From Bacteroides xylanisolvens XB1A (GTDB lineage: Bacteria > Bacteroidota > Bacteroidia > Bacteroidales > Bacteroidaceae), in the NCBI RefSeq assembly GCF_000210075.1, contig NC_021017.1, positions 3,439,693 to 3,503,692 on the forward strand: a stretch of DNA of 64,000 nt, given 5' to 3'. Position 1 is the first letter of the stretch. Each line of letters begins with the position of its first letter. Below the pieces are notes generated by a model. That model saw nothing but the letters and a program-made list of their open reading frames with translations, was not told where the DNA came from and did no database searches. Both the position numbers and the translations under genes were made by a program. Shown in pieces: positions 18,953 through 28,108 of the stretch.

Positions 18953-19130
18953 TTCTAGTTTGAAGCAAAGTAAATTTATTAGGGGAAAATGATATTCAAC
19001 AGTCTCATTTTTTATTGTAGAAAAGTGTTTTGGTCTGTATTTGTTCTTTATTGAATAAATATTATCGTTTTTTTTCAGCTATTTCTGCAATCTTTGTAAC
19101 AGGAAAAATACTATAAACTTATAAACTATC

Positions 19131-20390
19131 ATGAAAGGCAAAATTCTTTTGGCTCTGACACTACTATTGGGAGTATCAACTACCACATGGGCAGTCGGTA
19201 ATTTAGGAAAAGCAAACCAGAAGAAGCATGCGTATACGAACGAAGATGTATGGGCAGCTTATGAAGGATTTAATAATACACTACTAGACTCCAATAAATA
19301 TGTTTACAAGACAAATTCGTCCTATCCGAGTGCTGTTGACCGTGGCAATGGAGCAGCGGCTATCTGGTGTCAGCCTATTTATTGGGATATGGCAATGAAT
19401 GCCTATAAACTGGCAAAGGCACAGAAAGACAGAAAGAAGACAAGTTATTATAAAACACTCTGCGAGAAAATATTCGCAGGGAACAAAGCGCAATATTGTC
19501 AGTTTGATTTTGATGATAACAACGAAAATACCGGTTGGTTCATCTACGATGACATCATGTGGTGGACTATCAGCTTGGCACGCGGCTACGAACTTTTTGG
19601 AGTGGATGAATATCTGAAACTCTCGGAAGCCAGTTTCAAACGGGTATGGTATGGCTCGGAAAAAGTGGGTGATACAGGTTCGTATGACAAAGAAAACGGA
19701 GGTATGTTCTGGCAATGGCAACCCATTCAAAATCCGAAACCGAATAAATTCGGTGATGGAAAGATGGCATGTATCAACTTTCCGACAGTTGTTGCAGCAT
19801 TAACCCTCTACAATAACGTACCTGAAAATAGAAAAGAATCGACCGACAAACGGCCGGATTATCAGACGAAAGCTCAATATCTTGCCAAAGGTAAAGAAAT
19901 CTATGAATGGGGAGTGGAAAATCTCTTGGATAAAGCAACAGGAAAGATTGCCGATAGCCGTCATGGAAATGGTAATCCTGCCTGGAAAGCACATGTCTAT
20001 AACCAGGCAACCTTTATCGGAGCGTCCATACTGCTTTATAAGGCGACCGGAGAGAGACGTTATCTGGACAATGCTATTCTGGCAGCAGACTATACAGTGA
20101 AAGATATGTCTGCAGAACATAAAGTGCTACCTTTCGAAGGTGGTATTGAACAGGGTATCTATACTGCCATCTTTGCGGAATACATGGCATGGTTGGTGTA
20201 TGATTGCGGACAAACCCAATATCTCCCGTTCCTGAAACGTACCATCAAAACAGGTTGGGCAAACAGAGATAAGACACGGAACGTATGTGGAGGCGAATAC
20301 TATAAAAAGTTGCCGGAAGGTGCGGAAATCGACAGTTATTCTGCTTCCGGTATACCGGCATTGATGCTTTTGTTTCCGGCTAAAAAATAA
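19131..20390 (+). CDS. GH76 endo-alpha-1,6-mannanase, type I signal peptide
   Basis: Second family 76 enzyme, 419 residues, with a signal peptide (MKGKILLALTLLLGVSTTTWA) but no lipobox, so likely periplasmic or secreted. The catalytic Asp pair is in YDDIMWW at about residues 140-141, preceded by the family block PIYWDMAMNAYKLA. Compared with its neighbour it has short insertions (for example near VPENRKESTDKRP). It begins a row of closely spaced genes (DUF4965, GH92, GH125). The pair suggests one enzyme for polymer at the surface and one for imported fragments. Confidence 0.9.
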   Translation: MKGKILLALTLLLGVSTTTWAVGNLGKANQKKHAYTNEDVWAAYEGFNNTLLDSNKYVYKTNSSYPSAVDRGNGAAAIWCQPIYWDMAMNAYKLAKAQKDRKKTSYYKTLCEKIFAGNKAQYCQFDFDDNNENTGWFIYDDIMWWTISLARGYELFGVDEYLKLSEASFKRVWYGSEKVGDTGSYDKENGGMFWQWQPIQNPKPNKFGDGKMACINFPTVVAALTLYNNVPENRKESTDKRPDYQTKAQYLAKGKEIYEWGVENLLDKATGKIADSRHGNGNPAWKAHVYNQATFIGASILLYKATGERRYLDNAILAADYTVKDMSAEHKVLPFEGGIEQGIYTAIFAEYMAWLVYDCGQTQYLPFLKRTIKTGWANRDKTRNVCGGEYYKKLPEGAEIDSYSASGIPALMLLFPAKK

Positions 20391-20445
20391 ATAGAAAACG
20401 ACGGAATTTGCGTAAAATAGATTAAATAAACAGGTGATTTAAATT

Positions 20446-22923
20446 ATGAAACAACAACTGATGATGCTGTTACTGGGAACAGCTTCTGTATTTTGTAGCT
20501 GTGAGACCCAGGTAGAACAGCACGAGAAGAATGAATTACGTGCTCCGGCATATCCGCTGGTGACAATTGATCCTTATACTAGTGCATGGTCTACTACGGA
20601 CAATCTATACGACAGTCCTGTAAAACATTGGACAGGCAAGGATTTTTCTTTACTTGGTGTTGCAAAAGTAGACGGACAAACCTACCGTTTCATGGGAACG
20701 GAAGAACTGGAACTACGTCCTTTGGTAAAGACATCCGAACAAGGTAGCTGGACAGGAAAGTATACCACTCAACAGCCTGCTGACGGATGGCAGAATGCCG
20801 GATTCAATGATAAAGCCTGGAAAGAAGGCGAAGCTGCCTTCGGAACCATGGAGAATGAACATACAGCCAAAACCCAATGGGGTGAAGAATTTATCTGGGT
20901 ACGCCGGGTAGCTGATATTCAGGAGGACTTGACAGGAAAGAATGTATATCTTGAATTCTCTCATGACGATGATGCTATTATTTATATCAACGGCATCAAA
21001 GTGGTAGATACAGGTAATGCTTGTAAAAAGAACGAACGGGTGAAACTGTCGGAAGAAGTAGTAGCTTCTTTGAAACCGGGTGAAAATCTGATTGCAGGTT
21101 ATTGTCATAACCGGGTAGGAAACGGACTGCTAGATTTCGGATTACTGGTAGAATTGGACGGTTACCGTTCTTTCCATCAAACAGCACAACAAACTTCTGT
21201 AGACGTACAACCTATGCAGACTTATTATACATTTACTTGCGGTCCGGTAGATCTGAAACTGACATTTACCGCTCCTATGTTCATGGATAATCTGGACTTG
21301 TTGTCACGTCCGGTCAACTATATTTCTTATGAAGTAGCCTCCAATGACGGAAAGAAACATCAGGTTGAGCTGTATTTCGAAGCATCTCCGCAATGGGCAA
21401 TCGACCAACCTCACCAGGAATCTGTTGCCGACAGCTTTACTGACGGCGATTTGTTATTCCTTCGTACCGGAAGCCGCAATCAGGATATTCTGAAGAAAAA
21501 GGGTGATGATGTTCGTATTGACTGGGGACATTTCTATCTGGCAGCTGAAAAGGAAAACAGTACCTATGCAATCGGTGACGGCAGAGAGCTGCGCAAGAAC
21601 TTCGTAGCCAATAAACTGGAAGCTCCTACCACAAACGGTTATGATAAACTGGCTTTGGTACGTTCATTGGGCGAAACACAAAAAGCTGATGGCCATCTGC
21701 TGATCGGATATGATGATATTTATTCTATCCAATACTTTGGTGATAACCTGCGTCCTTACTGGAATCGTGAGGGCAATGAAACGATTGTTTCCCAATTCCA
21801 GAAAGCGGAGAAAGAATACAAGACACAAATGAAGAACAGTGCTGCTTTCGACAAGAAACTGATGGAAGAAGCTATTGCTGCCGGTGGACGTAAATATGCC
21901 GAACTTTGTGCATTGGCTTATCGTCAGGCATTGGCTGCACATAAACTGGTACAGGCTCCGAACGGCGACTTGGTATTCCTTTCTAAGGAGAACTTCAGTA
22001 ATGGTTCCATCGGAACAGTCGACCTGACTTATCCGGGAGCTCCGTTGCTTTTATACTACAATCCGGAATTGGTGAAAGCTACCATGAACCATATCTTCTA
22101 TTATAGCGAAAGCGGAAAATGGGCGAAACCATTTGCTGCGCATGATGTCGGTACTTATCCATTGGCTAACGGCCAGACTTATGGCGGTGATATGCCGGTA
22201 GAAGAATCGGGTAATATGGTGGTATTGGCTGCTGCCATTGCAAAGGTAGAAGGTAATGCAGATTACGCACAGAAACATTGGGAAACCCTGACTACGTGGA
22301 CAGACTATCTGGTAGAGAACGGACTTGATCCGGCCAACCAACTTTGTACCGATGACTTTGCAGGTCACTTTGCACACAATGCCAACCTTTCTATCAAAGC
22401 AATCATGGGTGTTGCTTCATACGGTTATCTGGCAGATATGCTGGGCAAAAAAGATGTGGCTGAAAAGTACACACAGAAAGCGAAAGAAATGGCTGCCGAA
22501 TGGGTGAAAATGGCTGATGATGGTGACCACTATCGTCTTACATTTGACAAACCGGGAACATGGAGCCAGAAGTATAACCTGGTGTGGGATAAACTGTTGA
22601 ATCTGCAAATCTTCCCTAAAAATGTTGCAGAAACGGAAATAGCTTACTATCTTTCGAAGCAAAATAAATATGGTCTTCCGTTGGATAACCGTGAAACATA
22701 CACAAAGACCGACTGGATCATGTGGACAGCTACATTGGCAAATGACAAAGCTACCTTTGAGAAATTTATCGAACCCGTATATCTGTTTATGAACGTTACA
22801 CCTAACCGTGTTCCGATGTCCGACTGGGTATTTACAGACGAACCGAATCAAAGAGGCTTCCAGGCACGTTCCGTTGTAGGTGGATATTATATCAAAATGC
22901 TTGAAGGAAAACTGATTAAATAA
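20446..22923 (+). CDS. DUF4965/DUF5127/DUF1793 lipoprotein with inserted galactose-binding-like domain
   Basis: An 825-residue lipoprotein (lipobox FCSC). It matches proteins annotated as DUF4965 with DUF5127 and DUF1793 regions, related to fungal glutaminase A (GtaA), and has an (alpha/alpha)6-barrel C-terminus (for example AYRQALAAHKLV, DDFAGHFAHNANLSIKAIMG, WDKLLNLQIFP). Near residues 100-245 there is an extra jelly-roll segment resembling a galactose-binding domain (GWQNAGFNDKAWKEGEAAFG, LEFSHDDDAIIYINGIKV). Family activity is poorly established. Position between GH76 and GH92, 12 bp from GH92, argues for a glycosidase or binding role on mannan or glycoprotein rather than glutaminase. That is inference. 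Confidence 0.7.
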   Translation: MKQQLMMLLLGTASVFCSCETQVEQHEKNELRAPAYPLVTIDPYTSAWSTTDNLYDSPVKHWTGKDFSLLGVAKVDGQTYRFMGTEELELRPLVKTSEQGSWTGKYTTQQPADGWQNAGFNDKAWKEGEAAFGTMENEHTAKTQWGEEFIWVRRVADIQEDLTGKNVYLEFSHDDDAIIYINGIKVVDTGNACKKNERVKLSEEVVASLKPGENLIAGYCHNRVGNGLLDFGLLVELDGYRSFHQTAQQTSVDVQPMQTYYTFTCGPVDLKLTFTAPMFMDNLDLLSRPVNYISYEVASNDGKKHQVELYFEASPQWAIDQPHQESVADSFTDGDLLFLRTGSRNQDILKKKGDDVRIDWGHFYLAAEKENSTYAIGDGRELRKNFVANKLEAPTTNGYDKLALVRSLGETQKADGHLLIGYDDIYSIQYFGDNLRPYWNREGNETIVSQFQKAEKEYKTQMKNSAAFDKKLMEEAIAAGGRKYAELCALAYRQALAAHKLVQAPNGDLVFLSKENFSNGSIGTVDLTYPGAPLLLYYNPELVKATMNHIFYYSESGKWAKPFAAHDVGTYPLANGQTYGGDMPVEESGNMVVLAAAIAKVEGNADYAQKHWETLTTWTDYLVENGLDPANQLCTDDFAGHFAHNANLSIKAIMGVASYGYLADMLGKKDVAEKYTQKAKEMAAEWVKMADDGDHYRLTFDKPGTWSQKYNLVWDKLLNLQIFPKNVAETEIAYYLSKQNKYGLPLDNRETYTKTDWIMWTATLANDKATFEKFIEPVYLFMNVTPNRVPMSDWVFTDEPNQRGFQARSVVGGYYIKMLEGKLIK

Positions 22924-22935
22924 AACAAAAATACC

Positions 22936-25227
22936 ATGAAGAAACTAGCTCTATTCGCTTTTACGTTACTTAGTGCATGGGCTATGACTGCAAAAACAAT
23001 TACCGGACCGGTGGACTACGTTAGTCCGCTGGTTGGTACGCAGTCAAAGCACGCATTATCTACCGGAAATACTTACCCTGCCATTGCGCTGCCCTGGGGA
23101 ATGAACTTTTGGGTTCCGCAGACTGGTAAAATGGGCGATGGATGGGCCTATACGTATGACGCTGACAAGATCAGAGGATTCAAACAAACCCATCAGCCAA
23201 GTCCTTGGATCAATGATTACGGTCAATTTGCCATCATGCCGGTAACCGGTAAGGCAGTATTTAATCAGGATGAGCGTGCCAGTTGGTTCTCTCATAAAGC
23301 TGAAACGGCTACTCCTTATTATTACAAAGTATATCTCGCCGATCATGATGTAGTGACCGAAATTGCTCCGACAGAGAGAGCGGCTGCTTTCCGTTTCACT
23401 TTCCCCGAAAACGACCACTCTTATGTAGTGGTAGACGCTTTTGATAAAGGTTCGTTTGTGAAAGTAATCCCTTCGGAGAACAAGATTATCGGTTATACCA
23501 CTAAAAACAGCGGTGGTGTTCCTGCCAACTTTAAAAACTACTTTGTACTGGTATTCGACAAACCGTTTACTTATACGGCTGCCGTAGCCAGTGGTGTGAT
23601 TGACACCAACAAACTGGAAGCGACAGACAATCATACCGGTGCACTGATCGGTTTCAAAACCCGCAAGGGCGAACAGGTAAATGTGCGTGTAGCTTCCTCT
23701 TTTATCAGCCCTGAACAGGCGGAACTGAACCTGAAAGAGCTGGGTACGGACAATGTTGAACAGATTGCAGCGAAAGGCCGCAAGATATGGAACGATGTAC
23801 TGGGACGTATCGAAGTGAAAGACGATGATATCGACCATTTGCGTACATTCTACTCCTGCCTGTATCGTTCGGTATTGTTCCCCAGAAGTTTCTATGAGAT
23901 AGATGCCAAAGGAGACGTGATGCACTACAGTCCTTATAATGGCGAAGTGCTTCCGGGCTATATGTTTACCGATACCGGTTTCTGGGATACGTTCCGTTGT
24001 CTTTTCCCATTCCTTAACCTGATGTATCCATCCATGAATACAAAGATGCAGGAAGGATTGGTGAACACTTATAAAGAAAGCGGATTCCTGCCGGAATGGG
24101 CGAGTCCGGGACACAGAGGTTGCATGGTTGGAAACAACTCCGCTTCCGTAGTTGCCGATGCTTACCTGAAAGGATTGAAAGGATACGATATCGAAACCTT
24201 GTGGGAAGCTGTGAAACACGGAGCGAACGCAGTGCATCCGAACGTTGGCTCTACCGGACGATTAGGACATGAGTATTATAATAAATTAGGATATGTGCCT
24301 TATAATGTAGGTATTAACGAGAATGCAGCCCGTACACTGGAATATGCATACGATGACTGGTGTATCTATCAATTGGGTAAAGCCTTGAAGAAACCGAAAA
24401 AAGAGATTGAAATTTTCGCAAAGCGTGCAATGAATTATAAGAATCTCTACGATCCCGAATACAAACTGATGCGTGGCAAGAATGAAGACGGTACATTCCA
24501 GTCTCCGTTTAATCCGTTGAAGTGGGGGGATGCCTTTACGGAAGGTAATAGTTGTCATTATACCTGGTCGGTATTCCATGATCCTCAAGGTCTGATCGAC
24601 CTGATGGGTGGTAAAGACGGATTCAACCAGATGATGGATTCTGTATTTATCCTGCCTCCGATTTTCGATGAAAGTTATTATCGAGCCGTTATTCATGAAA
24701 TCCGTGAAATGCAGATTATGAACATGGGCAACTATGCACATGGCAACCAGCCGATTCAGCACATGCTTTATATGTACAACTATTCCGGCCAACCCTGGAA
24801 AGCGCAACATTGGATTCGTGAAGTGATGGACAAACTTTATACTCCTGCTCCCGACGGTTATTGCGGTGATGAGGACAACGGCCAGACTTCTGCCTGGTAT
24901 GTATTCTCGGCAATGGGATTCTATCCGGTATGTCCGGGTACGGATGAATATGTCTTGGGTACTCCCTACTTCAAGGAGATGAAGCTGCATCTGGAAAACG
25001 GAAAGACGGTGACTATCTCCGCTCCGAATAACGGAGACGATAAGCGTTACATTTCATCAATGACATTGAACGGTAAAGAATATACCAAAAACTATCTGAC
25101 TCATCAGGATTTGTTGAATGGCGCTAGCATTTCTTTCAAGATGGACGCGAAACCCAATCAGCAACGTGGTACAAAAGAGTCCGATTTCCCTTATTCTTTC
25201 TCTAACGAATTTAAAAAGAAGAAGTAA
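22936..25227 (+). CDS. GH92 alpha-mannosidase
   Basis: Family 92 calcium-dependent exo-alpha-mannosidase of 763 residues with type I signal peptide (cleaved near MTAKT), likely periplasmic. Conserved blocks are VDYVSPLVGTQ at the N-terminus, FWDTFRCLFPFLNLMYP, EGNSCHYTWSVFHD with the probable acid Glu, and YCGDEDNGQTSAWYVFSAMGFYPV with the catalytic-base aspartate region. The substrate-loop motif near residue 601 reads HGNQP where many members have a GNEP-type sequence, so linkage preference may differ from classical alpha-1,2 enzymes. It removes mannose side chains. The GH125 gene begins two bases after its stop codon. Confidence 0.93.
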   Translation: MKKLALFAFTLLSAWAMTAKTITGPVDYVSPLVGTQSKHALSTGNTYPAIALPWGMNFWVPQTGKMGDGWAYTYDADKIRGFKQTHQPSPWINDYGQFAIMPVTGKAVFNQDERASWFSHKAETATPYYYKVYLADHDVVTEIAPTERAAAFRFTFPENDHSYVVVDAFDKGSFVKVIPSENKIIGYTTKNSGGVPANFKNYFVLVFDKPFTYTAAVASGVIDTNKLEATDNHTGALIGFKTRKGEQVNVRVASSFISPEQAELNLKELGTDNVEQIAAKGRKIWNDVLGRIEVKDDDIDHLRTFYSCLYRSVLFPRSFYEIDAKGDVMHYSPYNGEVLPGYMFTDTGFWDTFRCLFPFLNLMYPSMNTKMQEGLVNTYKESGFLPEWASPGHRGCMVGNNSASVVADAYLKGLKGYDIETLWEAVKHGANAVHPNVGSTGRLGHEYYNKLGYVPYNVGINENAARTLEYAYDDWCIYQLGKALKKPKKEIEIFAKRAMNYKNLYDPEYKLMRGKNEDGTFQSPFNPLKWGDAFTEGNSCHYTWSVFHDPQGLIDLMGGKDGFNQMMDSVFILPPIFDESYYRAVIHEIREMQIMNMGNYAHGNQPIQHMLYMYNYSGQPWKAQHWIREVMDKLYTPAPDGYCGDEDNGQTSAWYVFSAMGFYPVCPGTDEYVLGTPYFKEMKLHLENGKTVTISAPNNGDDKRYISSMTLNGKEYTKNYLTHQDLLNGASISFKMDAKPNQQRGTKESDFPYSFSNEFKKKK

Positions 25228-25229
25228 TC

Positions 25230-26693
25230 ATGAAGAAACAGGTCAAATATATCAGCGCAGGTATGCTGGCAGGTATGCTTCTCTGTGGCGGGGAGCTGCA
25301 AGCCTCCAACCGTATGACGGAAATGCATGTATGTCTGGCGGATGCCATTCAGAAAGATAACCGCCCGGAAATATCCAATCGTTTGTTCCGTTCCAATGCG
25401 GTAGAGAAGGAGATTCTCCGTGTACAGAAACTTTTAAAGAATGCGAAGTTGGCATGGATGTTTACCAACTGTTTCCCGAATACACTGGATACAACCGTAC
25501 ATTTCCGTAAAGGAAGCGATGGCAAACCGGATACGTTCGTATATACGGGCGATATTCACGCCATGTGGTTGCGCGACTCCGGTGCACAGGTATGGCCTTA
25601 CGTACAATTGGCTAATTCGGATCCCGAACTGAAAGAAATGCTGGCAGGTGTTATTCTCCGCCAGTTCAAATGTATCAATATCGATCCGTACGCGAATGCT
25701 TTTAATGACGGCGCTATTCCTGACGGTCATTGGATGAGTGACCTTACGGACATGAAACCGGAGTTGCACGAACGTAAATGGGAAATAGACTCTTTGTGTT
25801 ATCCGTTGCGCTTGGCCTATCATTACTGGAAGACTACCGGAGATGCGAGCATATTTAACGAAGAATGGATTCAGGCAATCACTAATGTACTGAAAACATT
25901 CAAAGAGCAACAACGCAAAGACGGAGTAGGTCCTTATAAATTCCAACGTAAGACGGAACGTGCACTGGATACTGTGAGCAATGACGGTCTGGGAGCACCG
26001 GTGAAACCAGTCGGTTTGATTGTTTCCAGTTTCCGTCCTTCGGACGATGCTACTACGCTTCAATTCCTGGTTCCTTCCAATTTCTTTGCCGTATCTTCTT
26101 TGCGTAAGGCAGCCGAGATTTTGGAGAAGGTAAACAAGAAGACAGCTTTGTCCAAAGAATGTAAGAACCTGGCGCAGGAAGTGGAAACAGCATTGAAGAA
26201 ATATGCGGTGTATAATCATCCTAAATATGGTAAAATCTATGCCTTCGAGGTAGATGGTTTTGGAAATCATCATCTGATGGACGATGCCAATGTGCCGAGT
26301 TTGCTTGCGATGCCTTATTTGGGTGATGTGAATGTAAACGATCCGATTTATCAGAATACCCGCCGTTTTGTATGGAGTGAGGACAATCCTTACTTCTTTA
26401 AAGGCAAGGCAGGCGAAGGAATCGGCGGACCGCATATCGGTTATGATATGGTGTGGCCGATGAGTATTATGATGAAAGCCTTCACAAGTCAGAATGATGC
26501 CGAAATCAAAACCTGTATCAAGATGTTGATGGACACCGATGCCGGTACCGGTTTTATGCACGAATCTTTCCATAAGGATAATCCGAAGAATTTTACCCGT
26601 GCATGGTTTGCCTGGCAGAATACTCTTTTCGGTGAGTTGATTTTGAAGTTGGTTAATGAAGGAAAGGTAGATTTATTGAATAGTATACAGTAA
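25230..26693 (+). CDS. GH125 exo-alpha-1,6-mannosidase
   Basis: Family 125 inverting exo-alpha-1,6-mannosidase of 487 residues with signal peptide (MKKQVKYISAGMLAGMLLCGG...). The family blocks are all present: IHAMWLRDSGAQVWPYV, DGAIPDGHWMSDLTDMKPELHERKWEIDSLCYP, DDANVPSLLAMPYLG, and HESFHKDNPKNFTRAWFAWQNTLFGELI. It trims the alpha-1,6-linked backbone after side chains are removed by the GH92 enzyme, with which it is almost certainly cotranscribed (2-bp gap). Likely periplasmic. Confidence 0.93.
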   Translation: MKKQVKYISAGMLAGMLLCGGELQASNRMTEMHVCLADAIQKDNRPEISNRLFRSNAVEKEILRVQKLLKNAKLAWMFTNCFPNTLDTTVHFRKGSDGKPDTFVYTGDIHAMWLRDSGAQVWPYVQLANSDPELKEMLAGVILRQFKCINIDPYANAFNDGAIPDGHWMSDLTDMKPELHERKWEIDSLCYPLRLAYHYWKTTGDASIFNEEWIQAITNVLKTFKEQQRKDGVGPYKFQRKTERALDTVSNDGLGAPVKPVGLIVSSFRPSDDATTLQFLVPSNFFAVSSLRKAAEILEKVNKKTALSKECKNLAQEVETALKKYAVYNHPKYGKIYAFEVDGFGNHHLMDDANVPSLLAMPYLGDVNVNDPIYQNTRRFVWSEDNPYFFKGKAGEGIGGPHIGYDMVWPMSIMMKAFTSQNDAEIKTCIKMLMDTDAGTGFMHESFHKDNPKNFTRAWFAWQNTLFGELILKLVNEGKVDLLNSIQ

Positions 26694-26715
26694 TATGCTG
26701 ACATAGTAAATTGAA

Positions 26716-26780
26716 CGCGGATAACGCGGATGATGCGGTTCTTTTTCTGGTGCAAAATCAGAAAAAACGTGTTATCCGCG
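26716..26780 (+). terminator. long composite hairpin after GH125
   Basis: An outer stem CGCGGATAAC/GTTATCCGCG (26716-26725 with 26771-26780) encloses an inner stem TTTTTCTG/CAGAAAAA (26742-26749 with 26759-26766). Tandem GCGGAT words inside resemble a dispersed Bacteroides intergenic element; a related-looking element is at 52771-52869. It may end the GH125 transcript or be a repeat-derived hairpin. Confidence 0.5.
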
Positions 26781-26836
26781 TCGTCTGCATCTAAATATGA
26801 ATAGCTGAAAACTAATAGTTAAAAACCAATTGTATC

Positions 26837-27967
26837 ATGAAAAAGTTATGTGTATGGGCAGTTGCCGCCCTTTTAATGGCAGCTTGTACTCCGAAAGCTG
26901 AAAAGGCTACAGATTCCGGTTTATTGCAGAGTAAATTCCAGACAGAAGTAGATGGAAAGAAGACTGATTTGTTCACTTTGCGTAACAAGAACAACATGGA
27001 AGTTTGTATCACGAACTTCGGTGGACGTATTGTTTCAGTGATGGTTCCCGACAAAGACGGACAGATGCGTGACGTTGTTCTCGGTTTCGATTCTATTCAG
27101 GACTATATCAGCAAGCCTTCGGATTTCGGTGCCACTATCGGACGTTATGCCAATCGTATCAATCAGGGACAGTTCACTTTGGATAGTGTAGAATATCAGC
27201 TTCCCCGCAATAACTACGGTCATTGTCTGCACGGCGGACCGCAAGGATTCCAATACCGGGTGTTTGATGCCGAATTGCTGAATCCGCAGGAATTGCAGTT
27301 GACTTACCGTGCAGAAGACGGTGAAGAAGGTTTTCCGGGAAACATCACTTGTAAAGTGTTGATGAAACTGACGGACGATAATGCCATCGATATTCAATAC
27401 GAAGCGGAAACAGACAAACCGACGATTGTAAATATGACCAACCACTCTTATTTTAATCTTGAAGGCGATGCCGGCAACAACTCCGGTCATTTGTTGATGG
27501 TGGATGCGGACTATTATACTCCGGTGGACAGTACCTTCATGACAACTGGCGAGATCGTTCCGGTAGAAGGAACTCCGATGGATTTCCGCACCCCGACTCC
27601 GGTAGGCGAACGTATCAACGACTATGATTTCGTACAGCTGAAAAATGGCAATGGTTACGATCACAACTGGGTATTGAACACGAAAGGCGACGTAACCCGT
27701 AAATGCGCTTCTTTGAAATCACCGAAGACTGGTATCGTACTCGACGTTTATACTAATGAACCGGGTATTCAGGTATATGCAGGTAATTTCCTCGATGGTT
27801 CACTGACAGGAAAGAAAGGCATTACTTACAACCAACGTGCTTCCGTATGTCTCGAAACACAGAAATATCCGGATACTCCGAACAAAGCGGAATGGCCGTC
27901 GGCTGTACTTCGCCCGGGCGAAAAGTATACAAGCCAATGTATCTTCAAATTCTCTGTTGATAAATAG
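26837..27967 (+). CDS. galM: aldose 1-epimerase (mutarotase) lipoprotein
   Basis: GalM-family mutarotase of 376 residues that interconverts alpha and beta anomers of aldohexoses. A lipobox (LMAACTPK) shows it is exported, unlike cytoplasmic GalM. Motifs include NFGGRIVSVMVPDKDG, GATIGRYANRI, HCLHGGPQGF (with the general-acid His), NMTNHSYFNLEGD, and QVYAGNFLDG. In this locus it would equilibrate free sugar released by the exo-acting mannosidases before transport. A hairpin terminator follows its stop codon. Confidence 0.9.
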   Translation: MKKLCVWAVAALLMAACTPKAEKATDSGLLQSKFQTEVDGKKTDLFTLRNKNNMEVCITNFGGRIVSVMVPDKDGQMRDVVLGFDSIQDYISKPSDFGATIGRYANRINQGQFTLDSVEYQLPRNNYGHCLHGGPQGFQYRVFDAELLNPQELQLTYRAEDGEEGFPGNITCKVLMKLTDDNAIDIQYEAETDKPTIVNMTNHSYFNLEGDAGNNSGHLLMVDADYYTPVDSTFMTTGEIVPVEGTPMDFRTPTPVGERINDYDFVQLKNGNGYDHNWVLNTKGDVTRKCASLKSPKTGIVLDVYTNEPGIQVYAGNFLDGSLTGKKGITYNQRASVCLETQKYPDTPNKAEWPSAVLRPGEKYTSQCIFKFSVDK

Positions 27968-27992
27968 GTTATAAAGGCAGTTCATGCCATTG

Positions 27993-28028
27993 AAGAACGG
28001 GTTGTCTGATTAGAGATTATCCGTTCTT
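27993..28028 (+). terminator. intrinsic terminator after galM
   Basis: AAGAACGG (27993-28000) pairs with CCGTTCTT (28021-28028), followed by TATTTTAAT. It separates the epimerase from the GH127-like gene. Confidence 0.6.
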
Positions 28029-28108
28029 TATTTTAATGTAATTTGTTAGTGCTCAATTGGGTTCATAGGGAAATTAGGATGATTTCCGGAAGTAGTAGAA
28101 TAGACGAA

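Noticed and set aside
23056..24237. Long open frame (393 residues) on the minus strand across the GH92 gene
   Set aside because: Composition is typical of a reverse-frame shadow; GH92 motifs on the plus strand are unmistakable and no family is seen in the reverse product.
25434..26573. Long open frame (379 residues) on the minus strand across the GH125 gene
   Set aside because: Shadow of the clear GH125 gene; no signal peptide or domain, and many His/Arg/Ile residues typical of antisense frames.
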